Source: Lysinibacillus sphaericus OT4b.31 (lineage in GTDB: Bacteria; Bacillota; Bacilli; Bacillales_A; Planococcaceae). From it: a DNA stretch of 64,000 nucleotides. Under the pieces are notes generated by a model. That model was not told the origin of the DNA, made no database searches, and worked only from the letters and a program-made list of their open reading frames with translations. The number at the start of each line of letters is the position of its first letter. Position 1 is the first letter of the stretch. Both the position numbers and the translations under genes were made by a program. Of the stretch, positions 50,993 through 60,024 are shown one piece after another. The stretch covers positions 1-64,000 of the forward strand of contig NZ_KB933404.1 of the NCBI RefSeq assembly GCF_000392615.1. The letters are read 5' to 3'.

Positions 50993-53461
50993 ATGTTTAC
51001 GATGCGTACCATTGCACTCAAGCTTTTTCGCGCAGCTTGGACAAATGTACTAACGAGTATTAGTATCATCACCATTGCGATTTGCCTAGTGATGACCATG
51101 AGCGTCTATATCTGGAATGCCAATAACCAAATGAAGGAAAACATTCAAGCGTTATTCGGTGAAATGGATTTGATGGTCGGTTACAACCCAGAGCAGCATA
51201 AATTACTAACCAATGAACTGATTGCGAGTTTTAAGTCATTACCAGGAGTCAAGGAGGTTTCAAGCGTATCTTTAGCTCATACAACGGTAGAAAATGAAAA
51301 AAAAGCGCCTATTTACACGGTAGGCGTTGAAAATGACGATTTAGTAAAAAGCCGTTATCATTTCTCTGTTAATTTAACATCAAAGGATGTTATTATTTCT
51401 GAAAATGTCGCGCAAATTTTCAATAAACAAGTCGGAGATACGATTCATATCGAAACAAGCGATTTTACTATTCAAGAAATTTTACAGCCCATTAAAGGGA
51501 CCGATAGCGTAAATATCATCCTCTTGCCAAACGATATTTTGAAAACATGGTTGGGCGATAGTAATGAACAAACAGCAGCTATGTTTTCACTGATTAAAAC
51601 AGATGCCAATGTTGCCACTGCCATTGGCATGGAAATATAACAGCTAGATGAAACATTACGTGTGGATGTAGCGAGTGACTATGATTTTTATAAAGAAAAT
51701 TTACAAGCATTAATGATTTTTATGATTGTGCTTTCTGTATTCATTTTACTCATTTCAAGTGTCTTGCTACTGTCTACGTTCCAGCTATTATTTTACAAAA
51801 TCAAAGAACAACTTATGGTATTACGGGCTCTTGGGGCAACGAGCCATCAAGTAAAACGAATTGTCCAATTGCAATTGTCACTTATTATAAGTTTTGGCGT
51901 ATTGGTCGGTATGTCTGTCAGTATACTAGTCATCAAATTATGGCTGCCACAACTCATCAGCTTCATGAAATTACCAAGTGCAAAAACGGAACTTCCTCTT
52001 GTACTCATCATCGTTATCGCAGTTGCCAGCTATTTATTGCTTCAATTTGTAACAAAATGGCAAGTGCAAAAAAGCGCGAGTCTATTGCCTTTGCAAATCG
52101 CAACAGATAACGAAGACCAGGGCTTACAATGGAAAAGATGGAAAACGATTGTCGTAAGTGGCACTGGAATTATAGCCTTATTTTTATTTGTCAATACACA
52201 GGTAGTTGATAAGAGCGGACCAAGTGCACTGATGATTTTGATTGGAACTTTACTAGTGTGTGGCATTTTACTTTACATGATGCCGTATTTATTTACTGCT
52301 CTATTAAAAATTTCATTGAAACCAATTCGTTCAGCACTCGGTAAAGAAGCTTATTTAGCTTGTCAGCAACTGATGCCTCAAGTACGCAAAAATATGCCAA
52401 TAGTGCTTAGCATCATAGGTTTAATGGTGATCTTAATATTCGGTAGCTCCCTGTTTAAAACACTTCAACACAACGAACTGGCCTTTATTAATTCTCAATA
52501 TGAGACATCGTTGAAAATTAAAAATGAATTAAATGATCCAACCATTACACAGGATTTGATCGATGAAATTGAATCGCTGCCGAGCGTATCCTATGCATAT
52601 ATGGAAAGTAACAATGCTTATATAGCCCTTCAAATAGGAGATGATTGGCTATCAGATAACTATACAACGATTGATGTCAAGAAATTTGTTCAATTAGGGA
52701 AATTAAATGCAATTGAAGATGATTTAAAAAATGGTTTAATCATAACGGAAAGTTTTGCAAAAAAACATCAACTATCGCTTGGTGACAACTTGACGGTGGG
52801 TACTTATGATAATGCTACGCAGCAGGATATGCCAGTCGGTCAATTAGAAATTGTAGGCATTACCTCCGCTCCTATCAATACTTCAGATTTAATGGTGGAT
52901 TGGTCATCTTTCCTGACATCCATTGATAAAACAATCATTACCGACATTATGGTGGAAGCAAGTGAAACGGAGCAGGCATTCACTGAGCTTGCTTATTTAG
53001 AAGAGCGATGGCCAGCACTTCAATTTAGCGATAAAGAGACAATGATTGAACAGTCTAATTACATGTTCTACCAGCGTTGGAATCTATTTGTTGGTGTTTT
53101 TGTTATCCTAATAGCCGCTAGTTGTTTAGGGGTATTACAAACTCTGCTTCACTCTGTCTATGCAAAACGAGGAGATTATGCGATTCAGCGATTAATCGGT
53201 CTTTCACCAAATGGATTAATGAAGTTGATTTTAACGCAAGTACTGTCCTTTGTGCTTTATGGTCTGACTGTTGGTATATTCCTCGGTCTGCTCTTAACAA
53301 GGATGATTGCCTTTATTGACGTTGACGCACCAATGGTTTATGATTTCTTCACATTAGGGATTACTAGTGTGGTCTTTTTACTAGCGACCTTCGTAGTCTT
53401 TACATTACAAGGTTACTGGATCAGTCGACAAAAATTAGCAAACGAAATTGTAGATATGTAA
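50993..53461 (+). pseudogene. FtsX/MacB-type ABC permease interrupted by an in-frame TAA
   Basis: One 822-codon frame with a single internal stop, TAA 51638-51640. Upstream part (215 residues): membrane helix then an extracytoplasmic MacB-like domain. Downstream part: from GTG 51662 (599 residues) with FtsX helices (LQALMIFMIVLSVFILLISS, RALGATSHQVKRIVQLQL), a second large outer domain and the last FtsX block (GDYAIQRLIGLSPNGLMKLI). The frame is kept on both sides, so one base change (for example in GAA, AAA or CAA) explains it. Either the transporter is dead, or the two pieces are made separately or by readthrough. Confidence 0.85.
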
Positions 53462-53479
53462 GTAGAAAGATTCATTTAG

Positions 53480-53504
53480 GCCCTCAAAGACGAGGGCTTT
53501 TTTT
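53480..53504 (+). terminator. Terminator of the sigma-ABC operon
   Basis: GCCCTC (53480-53485) / GAGGGC (53492-53497), then seven T. Confidence 0.88.
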
Positions 53505-53609
53505 AGTTATCGAACATGTTTTTGAATTTATCGCTACAATTTCGAAATTTATCACCCAACTTCAATAATTTATCGCCCAAAATCTACAATTTATCATGCA
53601 CCTACAAAT
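53505..53609. repeat. 21-bp AT-rich tandem array, five units
   Basis: Units starting at 53505, 53526, 53547, 53568 and 53589, each opening with A(T/G)TTATC, consensus about ATTTATCGCCCAACTTCGAA. It fills the space between two convergent genes; the last unit contributes the stop codon of the leftward gene. Confidence 0.85.
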
Positions 53610-54118
53610 AACACAGCCTGTCCAATGGCAATAAAAAAGGCTTCTTGCTGGATTGGGCTAGTTTCTTCAATTTGAAGGGTAATATCAAAATACGTATCCC
53701 GAAAAACTGCTTGCCAGCGAGCAATTGGCTGTTCATTCAGTAAAAATACTGACCAGTCCTCCATCTCTTTATTAAGTGTTATTTTTTGCTCGCCGTCTGT
53801 AATGATTAAATCTGGAATCATTATTTGCCAGCCATCATAGGCAATCATATAGTCCTTTCCCGTCACAAAGTCCTTTCCTCGAAAATGTACACGACCACGA
53901 CGCGACATTTTTTTACATGTGAAAAGTGGCTGTCCGTCAACATCGCTTGCATCAAAACGTACGAAATATCGGTAATCCATTGTACGATCAAAAGCTTTTT
54001 TTAGTCCATTTGTGTAAATCCGTTGAACAGTAGATGATACTTCCCCCGCTCCATTTAAAACATGAATAACCTCTGTTGATTCAATTGCCACAGGTTGTGT
54101 GTATGTAAAAGTTTTCAA
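53594..54118 (-). CDS. Tubby C-terminal-like (LURP-one-related) domain protein
   Basis: A 174-residue, beta-rich protein: FTYTQPVAIESTEVIHVLNG, RYFVRFDASDVDGQPLFTCK, GRDY-type FVTGKDYMIAYDGWQIM and WQAVFRDTYFDITLQIEE, followed by a hydrophobic end. The pattern fits the tubby-like barrel of Bacillus YxjI/YwrE-type proteins. Function unknown. Its stop lies within the 21-bp array. Confidence 0.65.
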   Translation of the reverse strand: MKTFTYTQPVAIESTEVIHVLNGAGEVSSTVQRIYTNGLKKAFDRTMDYRYFVRFDASDVDGQPLFTCKKMSRRGRVHFRGKDFVTGKDYMIAYDGWQIMIPDLIITDGEQKITLNKEMEDWSVFLLNEQPIARWQAVFRDTYFDITLQIEETSPIQQEAFFIAIGQAVLFVGA

Positions 54119-54254
54119 TACTTTCGCTCCTTCAAAAACACTCGCTTCTAGTGTAAAGTTACCTCTTTTAAACTAACACAAAATAAACGCCAAATACAAT
54201 TCGCCCCTACTAAAGATTATCGGGATGTTGTATTTGACGTTATATTATTCCGAT

Positions 54255-55358
54255 TTAATGATGAACCTGGGATGGTACTTCGACTGTAAATGGTTGGAAT
54301 TTAACCTCTTTCAGAGATGATTTATCAAATAGGATTTTCGTTTCTTGCCCATTCGGTTGAACTTGCATACCAGACCCACCTGTAGGGAGCATTAAATAAG
54401 GTGTAATAATTAATTTTGAAACATCTTCTGAAATTGGATCAAAGGTTCTATTACCACTGAAGACCCAAACACCGTCATTAAATTGCCCTGTTGTGCCTCC
54501 TGAATGTGAGGGTATTTCCTTACCAGATTGATCCGTTATGCGGAATTCAATATAAGAAGCCCCTAGTTGAGAATTATCAATATTTCCAGTTTCAGATGCC
54601 TCAAATGAAAGGCCTACACCAGAAGGACTAAATGATACTCTTGAAACATCAAGCTGAATACCCTCCGCTTGCTGCTGATGATTCACTGGTAGATGTGTGA
54701 TATCGACAATCTTTTTAATAGGTGTTGAAAATTCCCATTTCTCGCCCTCTTTGCCTTCTAAAATCAAGCCCAATTCGAAAGAACTTGGCATATTGTCTGT
54801 GACATTATAAGTGGTAATACCTGTACGAACCGTCGGGCTTATATTCTCTTCACCATAGCTTCCCGATCCGCTAAGAAATTTCCCATTCATCATTAGATCC
54901 ATGCCTGCACCGAAGTACTCGTTGCTTAATTCTTTGTCCGATTCAATTTTAAAACCAACAGTAATATTTGTGTCATCATAAAGTACTTCATCGACAGTTA
55001 CAGAAATACCATTGATTGTTTGCTTTTCGCCAACCGTTTTTGTTAAACCTTTTTCGCTAGCCTGTTTTAGCCCAAGTAAGCCAGAGTCACCAAACACGGA
55101 CCCCACTATCGGCAGTTGTGCCAAAGTACTAGCAAATGTTGGCGATACATATGCTGAGCCGATCATAATCCCAAACGCTGCTGCCGCACTAGCCACATAT
55201 ACCAATGGTTTTCTTTTACTTTTTCGTTTTTTTTGTAATGGTGCATTGTTCATATTTGCTTGCTCCTCTGCTCGTTGAATACCTTTTGTAATCGCTGTTC
55301 GTACCTCGTCTCTCGGGAATTCTGGAAGGCTACTATTGTGATTAAATGACTTTTTCAT
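54255..55358 (-). CDS. Membrane anti-sigma factor, DUF4179 type
   Basis: A 367-residue protein: N-terminal cytoplasmic sigma-binding segment (SLPEFPRDEVRTAITKGIQR), basic stretch KKRKSKRKP, one membrane helix (about 52-70) and a large outer region with the DUF4179 start ASTLAQLPIVGSVFGDSGLL and an immunoglobulin-like C-terminal domain. ATG 55358 is 11 bases after AAAGGAG and overlaps the sigma gene by 17 bases. It should hold the upstream ECF sigma inactive until a surface signal. Confidence 0.85.
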   Translation of the reverse strand: MKKSFNHNSSLPEFPRDEVRTAITKGIQRAEEQANMNNAPLQKKRKSKRKPLVYVASAAAAFGIMIGSAYVSPTFASTLAQLPIVGSVFGDSGLLGLKQASEKGLTKTVGEKQTINGISVTVDEVLYDDTNITVGFKIESDKELSNEYFGAGMDLMMNGKFLSGSGSYGEENISPTVRTGITTYNVTDNMPSSFELGLILEGKEGEKWEFSTPIKKIVDITHLPVNHQQQAEGIQLDVSRVSFSPSGVGLSFEASETGNIDNSQLGASYIEFRITDQSGKEIPSHSGGTTGQFNDGVWVFSGNRTFDPISEDVSKLIITPYLMLPTGGSGMQVQPNGQETKILFDKSSLKEVKFQPFTVEVPSQVHH

Positions 55359-55884
55359 TGTACGTTGCACTCCTTTCTAATTCTCGCTTTAAGTGTTTCT
55401 TTCCACGATGTAAATACGTTTTGATTGTGCTCGAAGGCTTATCCATCAATTGTGAAATTTGTTTAATCGGTAAATCATGATAATAATATAAAATAAGTGC
55501 CATTTGATGGTCGTGGCTCAACTGCTGTAAGGCTTCCGATAGATCGATGGGGTTCTCGACTTCATTGGACTGATGATTTAACCGCTTTAATAGTTCACTT
55601 TCTTCAAAAGGAACGACTCTTTGCCCTTTTTTTAGCAAACGATAACACTCATGTATTAATATACGAAACAGCCATGTAGAAAAAAATTCTGGATGCTTTA
55701 GCTGTTTAACAGTTAAATAAGCCTTACATGCTGTTTCTTGAATAGCATCGAGTGCATCCTCTTTTTGCCCTACATAAGAAAGTGCTGTATAGTATAACTT
55801 TTCTTCCTCTAAACGAAGGAGCTGTTCAAAAGCTTCCTTGTTTCCTGCAATCGCTTGATGCACAATAGATAAATCATGTTCCAT
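55342..55884 (-). CDS. ECF RNA polymerase sigma factor (SigV-like)
   Basis: A 180-residue group IV sigma factor: region 2 EAFEQLLRLEEEKLYYTALS and DALDAIQETACKAYLTVKQL; region 4 HQMALILYYYHDLPIKQISQ and PSSTIKTYLHRGKKHLKREL. AAGGAGG lies 8-10 bases before the ATG. Paired with the overlapping anti-sigma gene. A TGAAAC-type promoter upstream su​ggests autoregulation. Confidence 0.88.
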   Translation of the reverse strand: MEHDLSIVHQAIAGNKEAFEQLLRLEEEKLYYTALSYVGQKEDALDAIQETACKAYLTVKQLKHPEFFSTWLFRILIHECYRLLKKGQRVVPFEESELLKRLNHQSNEVENPIDLSEALQQLSHDHQMALILYYYHDLPIKQISQLMDKPSSTIKTYLHRGKKHLKRELERSATYNEKVI

Positions 55885-55911
55885 GCTAGTTTCCCCCTCC
55901 TTTCAATACTT

Positions 55912-55940
55912 AGAGTCTTTAACACAAGCAAAAGGTTTCA
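55912..55940 (-). promoter_or_regulatory. Candidate ECF-type promoter
   Basis: On the - strand TGAAAC (55940-55935), 17-base spacer, GACTCT (55917-55912), 28 bases before the sigma start. TGAAAC is the usual -35 of ECF promoters; the -10 is less typical than CGTC. Confidence 0.4.
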
Positions 55941-55980
55941 CTTTAACATTTTTTCTTTTTGTCCTATAGTTGTGAAACGG

Positions 55981-56012
55981 AAAAATAGACTACTGCTTTA
56001 ACAGTAGTCTAC
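55981..56012 (-). terminator. Terminator of the toast-rack lipoprotein gene
   Basis: TAGACTACTG (55986-55995) / CAGTAGTCTA (56002-56011), A run on the left. Confidence 0.8.
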
Positions 56013-56020
56013 TAAACTTC

Positions 56021-56063
56021 ACTTTATCTCGCTTTAACGGTCAGTAAGTGGAGTTTCACTTTA
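56021..56063. repeat. Dispersed intergenic element, copy B (partial)
   Basis: Shares TTAACGGTCAGTAAG (56034-56048) and CACTTTAT with 24434-24524; CACTTTAT occurs on both sides of the 15-mer here. Flanking AAACTTCACTT and AAGTGGAGTTT can pair. Confidence 0.5.
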
Positions 56064-56777
56064 TTTATCTAATTTAAAGGTAACATCGCCAATGCCTATT
56101 TCTGAATGTACCTCCAGCACGATATCAGCATTTTCATATGCTTCATTTACATAAATACCTTTACCTTTTGAAATAAACCCTTCCACACTCGAAGACCCTA
56201 TTCCTTTTTCAGTTGTAAGCTTTACGCCGACTTTCGATGGTAAAGTGACCGTTGTTTGGCCAACACCAGTTTCAATGCTCGTTTCAAAGCTTTTTTTCCA
56301 ATCTCCGCCTAAATTGATATAAAGATCGCCTACACCCGTTTCAATATCTAATTTTCCGAGCTGCAAGCCTTGTAAATCAAGGTTTGTCATGGATGCACCT
56401 GTATCAACTGAAAGATTCATTGGAATGTCGTCATTTAGCTCTATATTCCATTCATTTTTTATGTTCGACATACCAAGTTTAGTGGAGCCTTTATGTTCTA
56501 TAACCACTTCCCCTGTTTGCCCATGTAGATCATAGCTAACTTTGGGTGCCAATTTTTTTATGTTATATTGGGCACTCCCCTCTACCCAGTCCTTCGCTCC
56601 TTTTGTAACCGTCATTTCCCCTACTCCCAGATTTAATTCCACATCTAACTTCTCAGCCTTATCCTTTTCAACGAAGATTGCTTCTTCTTTGTTTTTACCT
56701 GGAATGAATGAATTACACCCTGATAGAACAAGCAATGAAGCACTCATAACTAAACCAATACCAATAAATTTCTTCAA
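56061..56777 (-). CDS. Toast-rack domain lipoprotein
   Basis: A 238-residue lipoprotein: signal peptide with lipobox LSGC (Cys about 21), then repeated beta-hairpins with Gly-Val-Gly motifs (ELNLGVGEMTVTKGAKDW, DIETGVGDLYINLGGDWKKS, SIETGVGQTTVTLPSKVGVK, HSEIGIGDVTFKLDK), as in the toast-rack/DUF4097-type beta-solenoid family. Start TTG 56777 is 7 bases after GGAGGG; the ATG five codons earlier is part of that site. Related domains work with envelope-stress systems, but no such gene adjoins except the ECF loci. Confidence 0.78.
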   Translation of the reverse strand: MKKFIGIGLVMSASLLVLSGCNSFIPGKNKEEAIFVEKDKAEKLDVELNLGVGEMTVTKGAKDWVEGSAQYNIKKLAPKVSYDLHGQTGEVVIEHKGSTKLGMSNIKNEWNIELNDDIPMNLSVDTGASMTNLDLQGLQLGKLDIETGVGDLYINLGGDWKKSFETSIETGVGQTTVTLPSKVGVKLTTEKGIGSSSVEGFISKGKGIYVNEAYENADIVLEVHSEIGIGDVTFKLDK

Positions 56778-56942
56778 ATTAATTCCCTCCATATATATAA
56801 TATTCCAATAAATCCATTTTATCGAAATCTTAAATTTATAAAAACGACCCTCCGCTTTAACTTCATCTAAGACCTAAGACGTAGAAAGTAATCATTAAAC
56901 GATTTTCTCCCTATGCATCACTTCATTGATATGCAATCTAAC

Positions 56943-56999
56943 AAAAAAATTGAACCTCAAATCAGATCACTTTTGAAGTGTTCACGATTTGGGGTTCAG
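56943..56999 (-). terminator. Terminator of the AHSA1 unit
   Basis: TGAACCTCAAATC and GATTTGGGGTTCA arms with an inner CACTT/AAGTG hairpin; A run on the left. Confidence 0.8.
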
Positions 57000-57014
57000 T
57001 GAAAGTAGCTGTTT

Positions 57015-57140
57015 TCATCTGTCTGGATAGGCAAAGATTTCTAATGGTTTATAAAGAATGGAGTGATTAACAGCTTTAATGGTCATTTCCGAAGAATCAT
57101 TGTTGTAGTGAGGCCGATGAACAATGAATCGATTTTCCAT
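57015..57140 (-). CDS. 41-residue ORF coupled to the AHSA1 gene
   Basis: Its ATG overlaps the AHSA1 stop (TAATG), a translational-coupling arrangement. It reads MENRFIVHRPHYNNDSSEMT in its first half and ends LEIFAYPDR. No family recognised. A terminator follows 15 bases later, so both genes share one transcript. Confidence 0.5.
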   Translation of the reverse strand: MENRFIVHRPHYNNDSSEMTIKAVNHSILYKPLEIFAYPDR

Positions 57141-57538
57141 TACACAAAAGGGATTTCATTTCCCTCCAACAAAGCCTTTAAATTTGCGAGTGATGCCTCA
57201 TAACCGCTCGTGTTGAATGTTACAGTTGTTTTTCCCATGTCATCTGCCAATGAGATGGCTATTAACGTTTCAGGAATGTCTAAGTAAAATGAAAATTGCT
57301 GATGAATACTTACATTTTCTATCGTTAAGGTCATCGGTAACTTTTCAGTCAACTGATTATGACTATTCGGCATTAACGTAAAAATAATCTGTTCACCTGC
57401 TTCTAAACGAGGGATTTCCCATGTTGAACCTGGCGCATACCACTTCGTTAGCAGCTCCGCATCCGTAATGGCATGCCAGACCTTCTCAAGACTTACATCA
57501 ATCGAAATTGAACTTTTATTTTCTTTGTACTCCATCAT
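57140..57538 (-). CDS. AHSA1/SRPBCC domain protein (short)
   Basis: A 132-residue START-like protein: SISIDVSLEKVWHAITDAEL, LTKWYAPGSTWEIPRLEAGE and the closing helix YEASLANLKALLEGNEIP. Shorter than the paralogue at 3602. GGAGG lies 5 and 8 bases before two adjacent ATGs; 57538 is the first of them. Ligand unknown. Confidence 0.82.
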   Translation of the reverse strand: MMEYKENKSSISIDVSLEKVWHAITDAELLTKWYAPGSTWEIPRLEAGEQIIFTLMPNSHNQLTEKLPMTLTIENVSIHQQFSFYLDIPETLIAISLADDMGKTTVTFNTSGYEASLANLKALLEGNEIPFV

Positions 57539-57645
57539 AGATTCCTCCGTTAGCAGCATTATGCTTTTTCAGATTAATGGTCATTTTAACACATTTTAAG
57601 CATTTTGTTCCAAAACCTCAAGATTATCCTAGATGGCATCCATAA

Positions 57646-58842
57646 CTAAGCTTTTTTATTTGTACTTTTTGTCGTTCTATATAAATTCACTGCACCTAAT
57701 GCTACGGCGATAGCTACAATATTCAACGCTACCTGATAGCTATGCAATACATTTACCATGAAACCGTAAAAAGTTGGCGCAATAACGATAAAAATTTGAT
57801 TTAAAGTTAAAGCAGCACTCACTGTTAAACCTACATAACCTGGATTGGATTGCTCTGTAACACAAGCTATAAACAATGAATACCAGCCGATTGCTACGAA
57901 GCCTAAGAGGAAACAAAATAAGAGCATTATAATTTCCTTTTGCATAACCAATGGCATCATTATGGTAAAAGCAACTGTACAAACCATCACTATGAACAAA
58001 AGCTTTTCTCTATTGTGCTCAAAGAATTGATCACTCACCCATGCAATGACTACTCTTCCTATCATACCGCCTATTAATATTAAGCTTAAATACATCCCTG
58101 CATCGCTTAATGAATATCTGCCTTCTTGATGCAAATAACTCATAAAATGAGCAATGAGTATCATCTGTAATGACATCATCGTGATGCCTACGATATATAT
58201 GGGGTAAAGCACTTTATTATTTTTAATAGTTATCATTTTTTCTTTAAAAGATACGGATTTAGATACTGACACTACGGTTTCTTTTGGTTCTTGATACGCT
58301 AATAAGAAAAGAATACCTCCAGCTATAGCTACGAAGCCTTGCACAATATGTACGGCTGACAACTCAAAATGATTATACGTATAAGTGAGGATGACCGATG
58401 CCAAGGCCCCTCCGATTGGAATTCCAGTTTGTCGGATACCCATAGCTAGCCCTCGATGTTTGTCGGGAAACCATTTGACGATGGCCGTACTGCCCCCAGT
58501 TTGAGCACTTCCGTACCAGATTCCTACCACTAATAATAACAATAACAAAACCGAATAATGATTTACCATCACAAGTGTTAATGCAGAGAGCCCTAATAAA
58601 ATAGACCCCCAGCCAATTATTTGTTTTTCTCCTTTTTTATCCATTAAATGACCAAATACTAGCATGGAAAACATCGGTCCAATATTCACAGCTGAAACGA
58701 TGAATCCTGTTTGTAGTGAAGATAAATTCCATTCGATTTGATAAAATGTAGCGATTGGTCCCATCCCATATGTCACAAAAGTTGCTGCTGTTTGAGAAAG
58801 TGTAGCCACCAATACGATGAACCATCTATAATAGGTATTCAT
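57646..58842 (-). CDS. MFS transporter
   Basis: A 398-residue, 12-helix facilitator: FGHLMDKKGEKQIIGWGSIL (motif A), STAIVKWFPDKHRGLAMGIR (motif typical of anion and monocarboxylate porters), GIPIGGALAS. Probably imports or exports an organic acid; substrate unknown. Divergent from a LysR gene, its likely regulator. Confidence 0.85.
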   Translation of the reverse strand: MNTYYRWFIVLVATLSQTAATFVTYGMGPIATFYQIEWNLSSLQTGFIVSAVNIGPMFSMLVFGHLMDKKGEKQIIGWGSILLGLSALTLVMVNHYSVLLLLLLVVGIWYGSAQTGGSTAIVKWFPDKHRGLAMGIRQTGIPIGGALASVILTYTYNHFELSAVHIVQGFVAIAGGILFLLAYQEPKETVVSVSKSVSFKEKMITIKNNKVLYPIYIVGITMMSLQMILIAHFMSYLHQEGRYSLSDAGMYLSLILIGGMIGRVVIAWVSDQFFEHNREKLLFIVMVCTVAFTIMMPLVMQKEIIMLLFCFLLGFVAIGWYSLFIACVTEQSNPGYVGLTVSAALTLNQIFIVIAPTFYGFMVNVLHSYQVALNIVAIAVALGAVNLYRTTKSTNKKA

Positions 58843-58981
58843 TCAAGCTCCTCCAATATCTCTGCACTATACCGATTTATTTGTTCAGTATAATTTTAAG
58901 TTATCTAGAGTTTACGCTGGATACGACAACGCGTAAAATGGAGGAAAATGATAGAACCCATCAAAAATTTTAATAGGGTGT

Positions 58982-59869
58982 GTGACATACGATATGAACA
59001 TCGAAGAAATTGCATTAAAAATTGAACTATTACAACGTCAAAATTTAAGTAAATCTGCTGAAATCACTAACTATACGCAATCTGCCCTTACATCTAAAGT
59101 GAAAAAAATGGAGGCAGAAATCGGCCAAGCCATTTTCAAACGTACACCTCAGGGCTTAAAAATTTCTGAGGTCGGTATTCAATATAGGAACTTTCTCCAG
59201 CTTATTACACAGGAATATGAGGAATTTTTACAAGCCATTAGTTCACAAGAAATGAAAACGAAGGTGAGCTGTGGCGCATCCCATACAACAATCAAGATTT
59301 ACGGTGCATCTATCGCCAATATCTTGCATACAAAGAACATTGCACTAGATGTTGATTTCACCGTAGAATCTAGTAATTCCTTGAATGAAAAAGTACACAA
59401 CGCTGAAATGAATTGTGCACTAACTAGTAAACCGATTAAAATCTATCCGGACCTTAACTATGACATCATAGCTACTGAAACATTCGAGGTGATTTCTAAC
59501 AATCGACATATTATTCATTTTAATGAACGTCCCACACTTACGCTGTTAGTATTGAGTAAAGGTTGTATGTATACACGTGCAGTCGTTGAATGGTTAAAAA
59601 ACAAACAAATTCCATTTAATATGAAAGAAATAAAATCCGTTAGTAGTATTCTAGATTTTCTGCAAATGGATAATACCATTGCTGTGTTAAATACAAAGCT
59701 GATTGACCTTTATCATTATTCAGAAATACATTATTACAAATTACAACAGTTAGAAAATATGATCAAAACCGTGTTCATTTACAAAAAGAACGAAAGTAAT
59801 GACCCTAAAATTATGCAACTGAAAAACGTCATTGAATCTATTCTGGAGCCAGCTAACGAAGGTTTATGA
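58982..59869 (+). CDS. LysR-family transcriptional regulator
   Basis: A 295-residue LTTR. HTH: NIEEIALKIELLQRQNLSKS and YTQSALTSKVKKMEAEIGQA; the effector domain has an unusually lysine- and isoleucine-rich sequence. Start is GTG 58982 just after AGGG; ATG 58994 is an alternative with poorer spacing. Divergent from the MFS gene (139 bases apart). Confidence 0.85.
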   Translation: MTYDMNIEEIALKIELLQRQNLSKSAEITNYTQSALTSKVKKMEAEIGQAIFKRTPQGLKISEVGIQYRNFLQLITQEYEEFLQAISSQEMKTKVSCGASHTTIKIYGASIANILHTKNIALDVDFTVESSNSLNEKVHNAEMNCALTSKPIKIYPDLNYDIIATETFEVISNNRHIIHFNERPTLTLLVLSKGCMYTRAVVEWLKNKQIPFNMKEIKSVSSILDFLQMDNTIAVLNTKLIDLYHYSEIHYYKLQQLENMIKTVFIYKKNESNDPKIMQLKNVIESILEPANEGL

Positions 59870-59879
59870 TTTGTATGAT

Positions 59880-59914
59880 GCCCATTTGATCAACGTTACA
59901 TCAAATGGGCTTTT
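59880..59914 (+). terminator. Terminator of the LysR gene
   Basis: Perfect GCCCATTTGAT / ATCAAATGGGC stem, then TTTT. Confidence 0.9.
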
Positions 59915-59940
59915 AACAGTGCCTGTGAACTTTTTGACAA

Positions 59941-60024
59941 AATTATCGCTCTACTACCGAAATTTATCGGACAATTTTTGAAGTTTATCACCAAACTTTT
60001 TAATTTTATCAGACAATTTCCCAG
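59941..60024. repeat. 21-bp AT-rich tandem array, four units
   Basis: Units starting at 59941, 59962, 59983 and 60004, each opening NNTTATC; the same type as 53505-53609. It spans the convergent intergenic space and the last five codons and stop of the histidine kinase gene. Confidence 0.85.

Noticed and set aside
51638-51646. Programmed stop-codon readthrough (TAA followed by CAGCTA)
   Set aside because: The CARYYA context is known from plant viruses, not established in bacteria; a nonsense mutation is simpler.
48374-60024. CRISPR interpretation of the 21-bp arrays
   Set aside because: Units are directly adjacent and degenerate, without unique spacers, and no cas genes are present.
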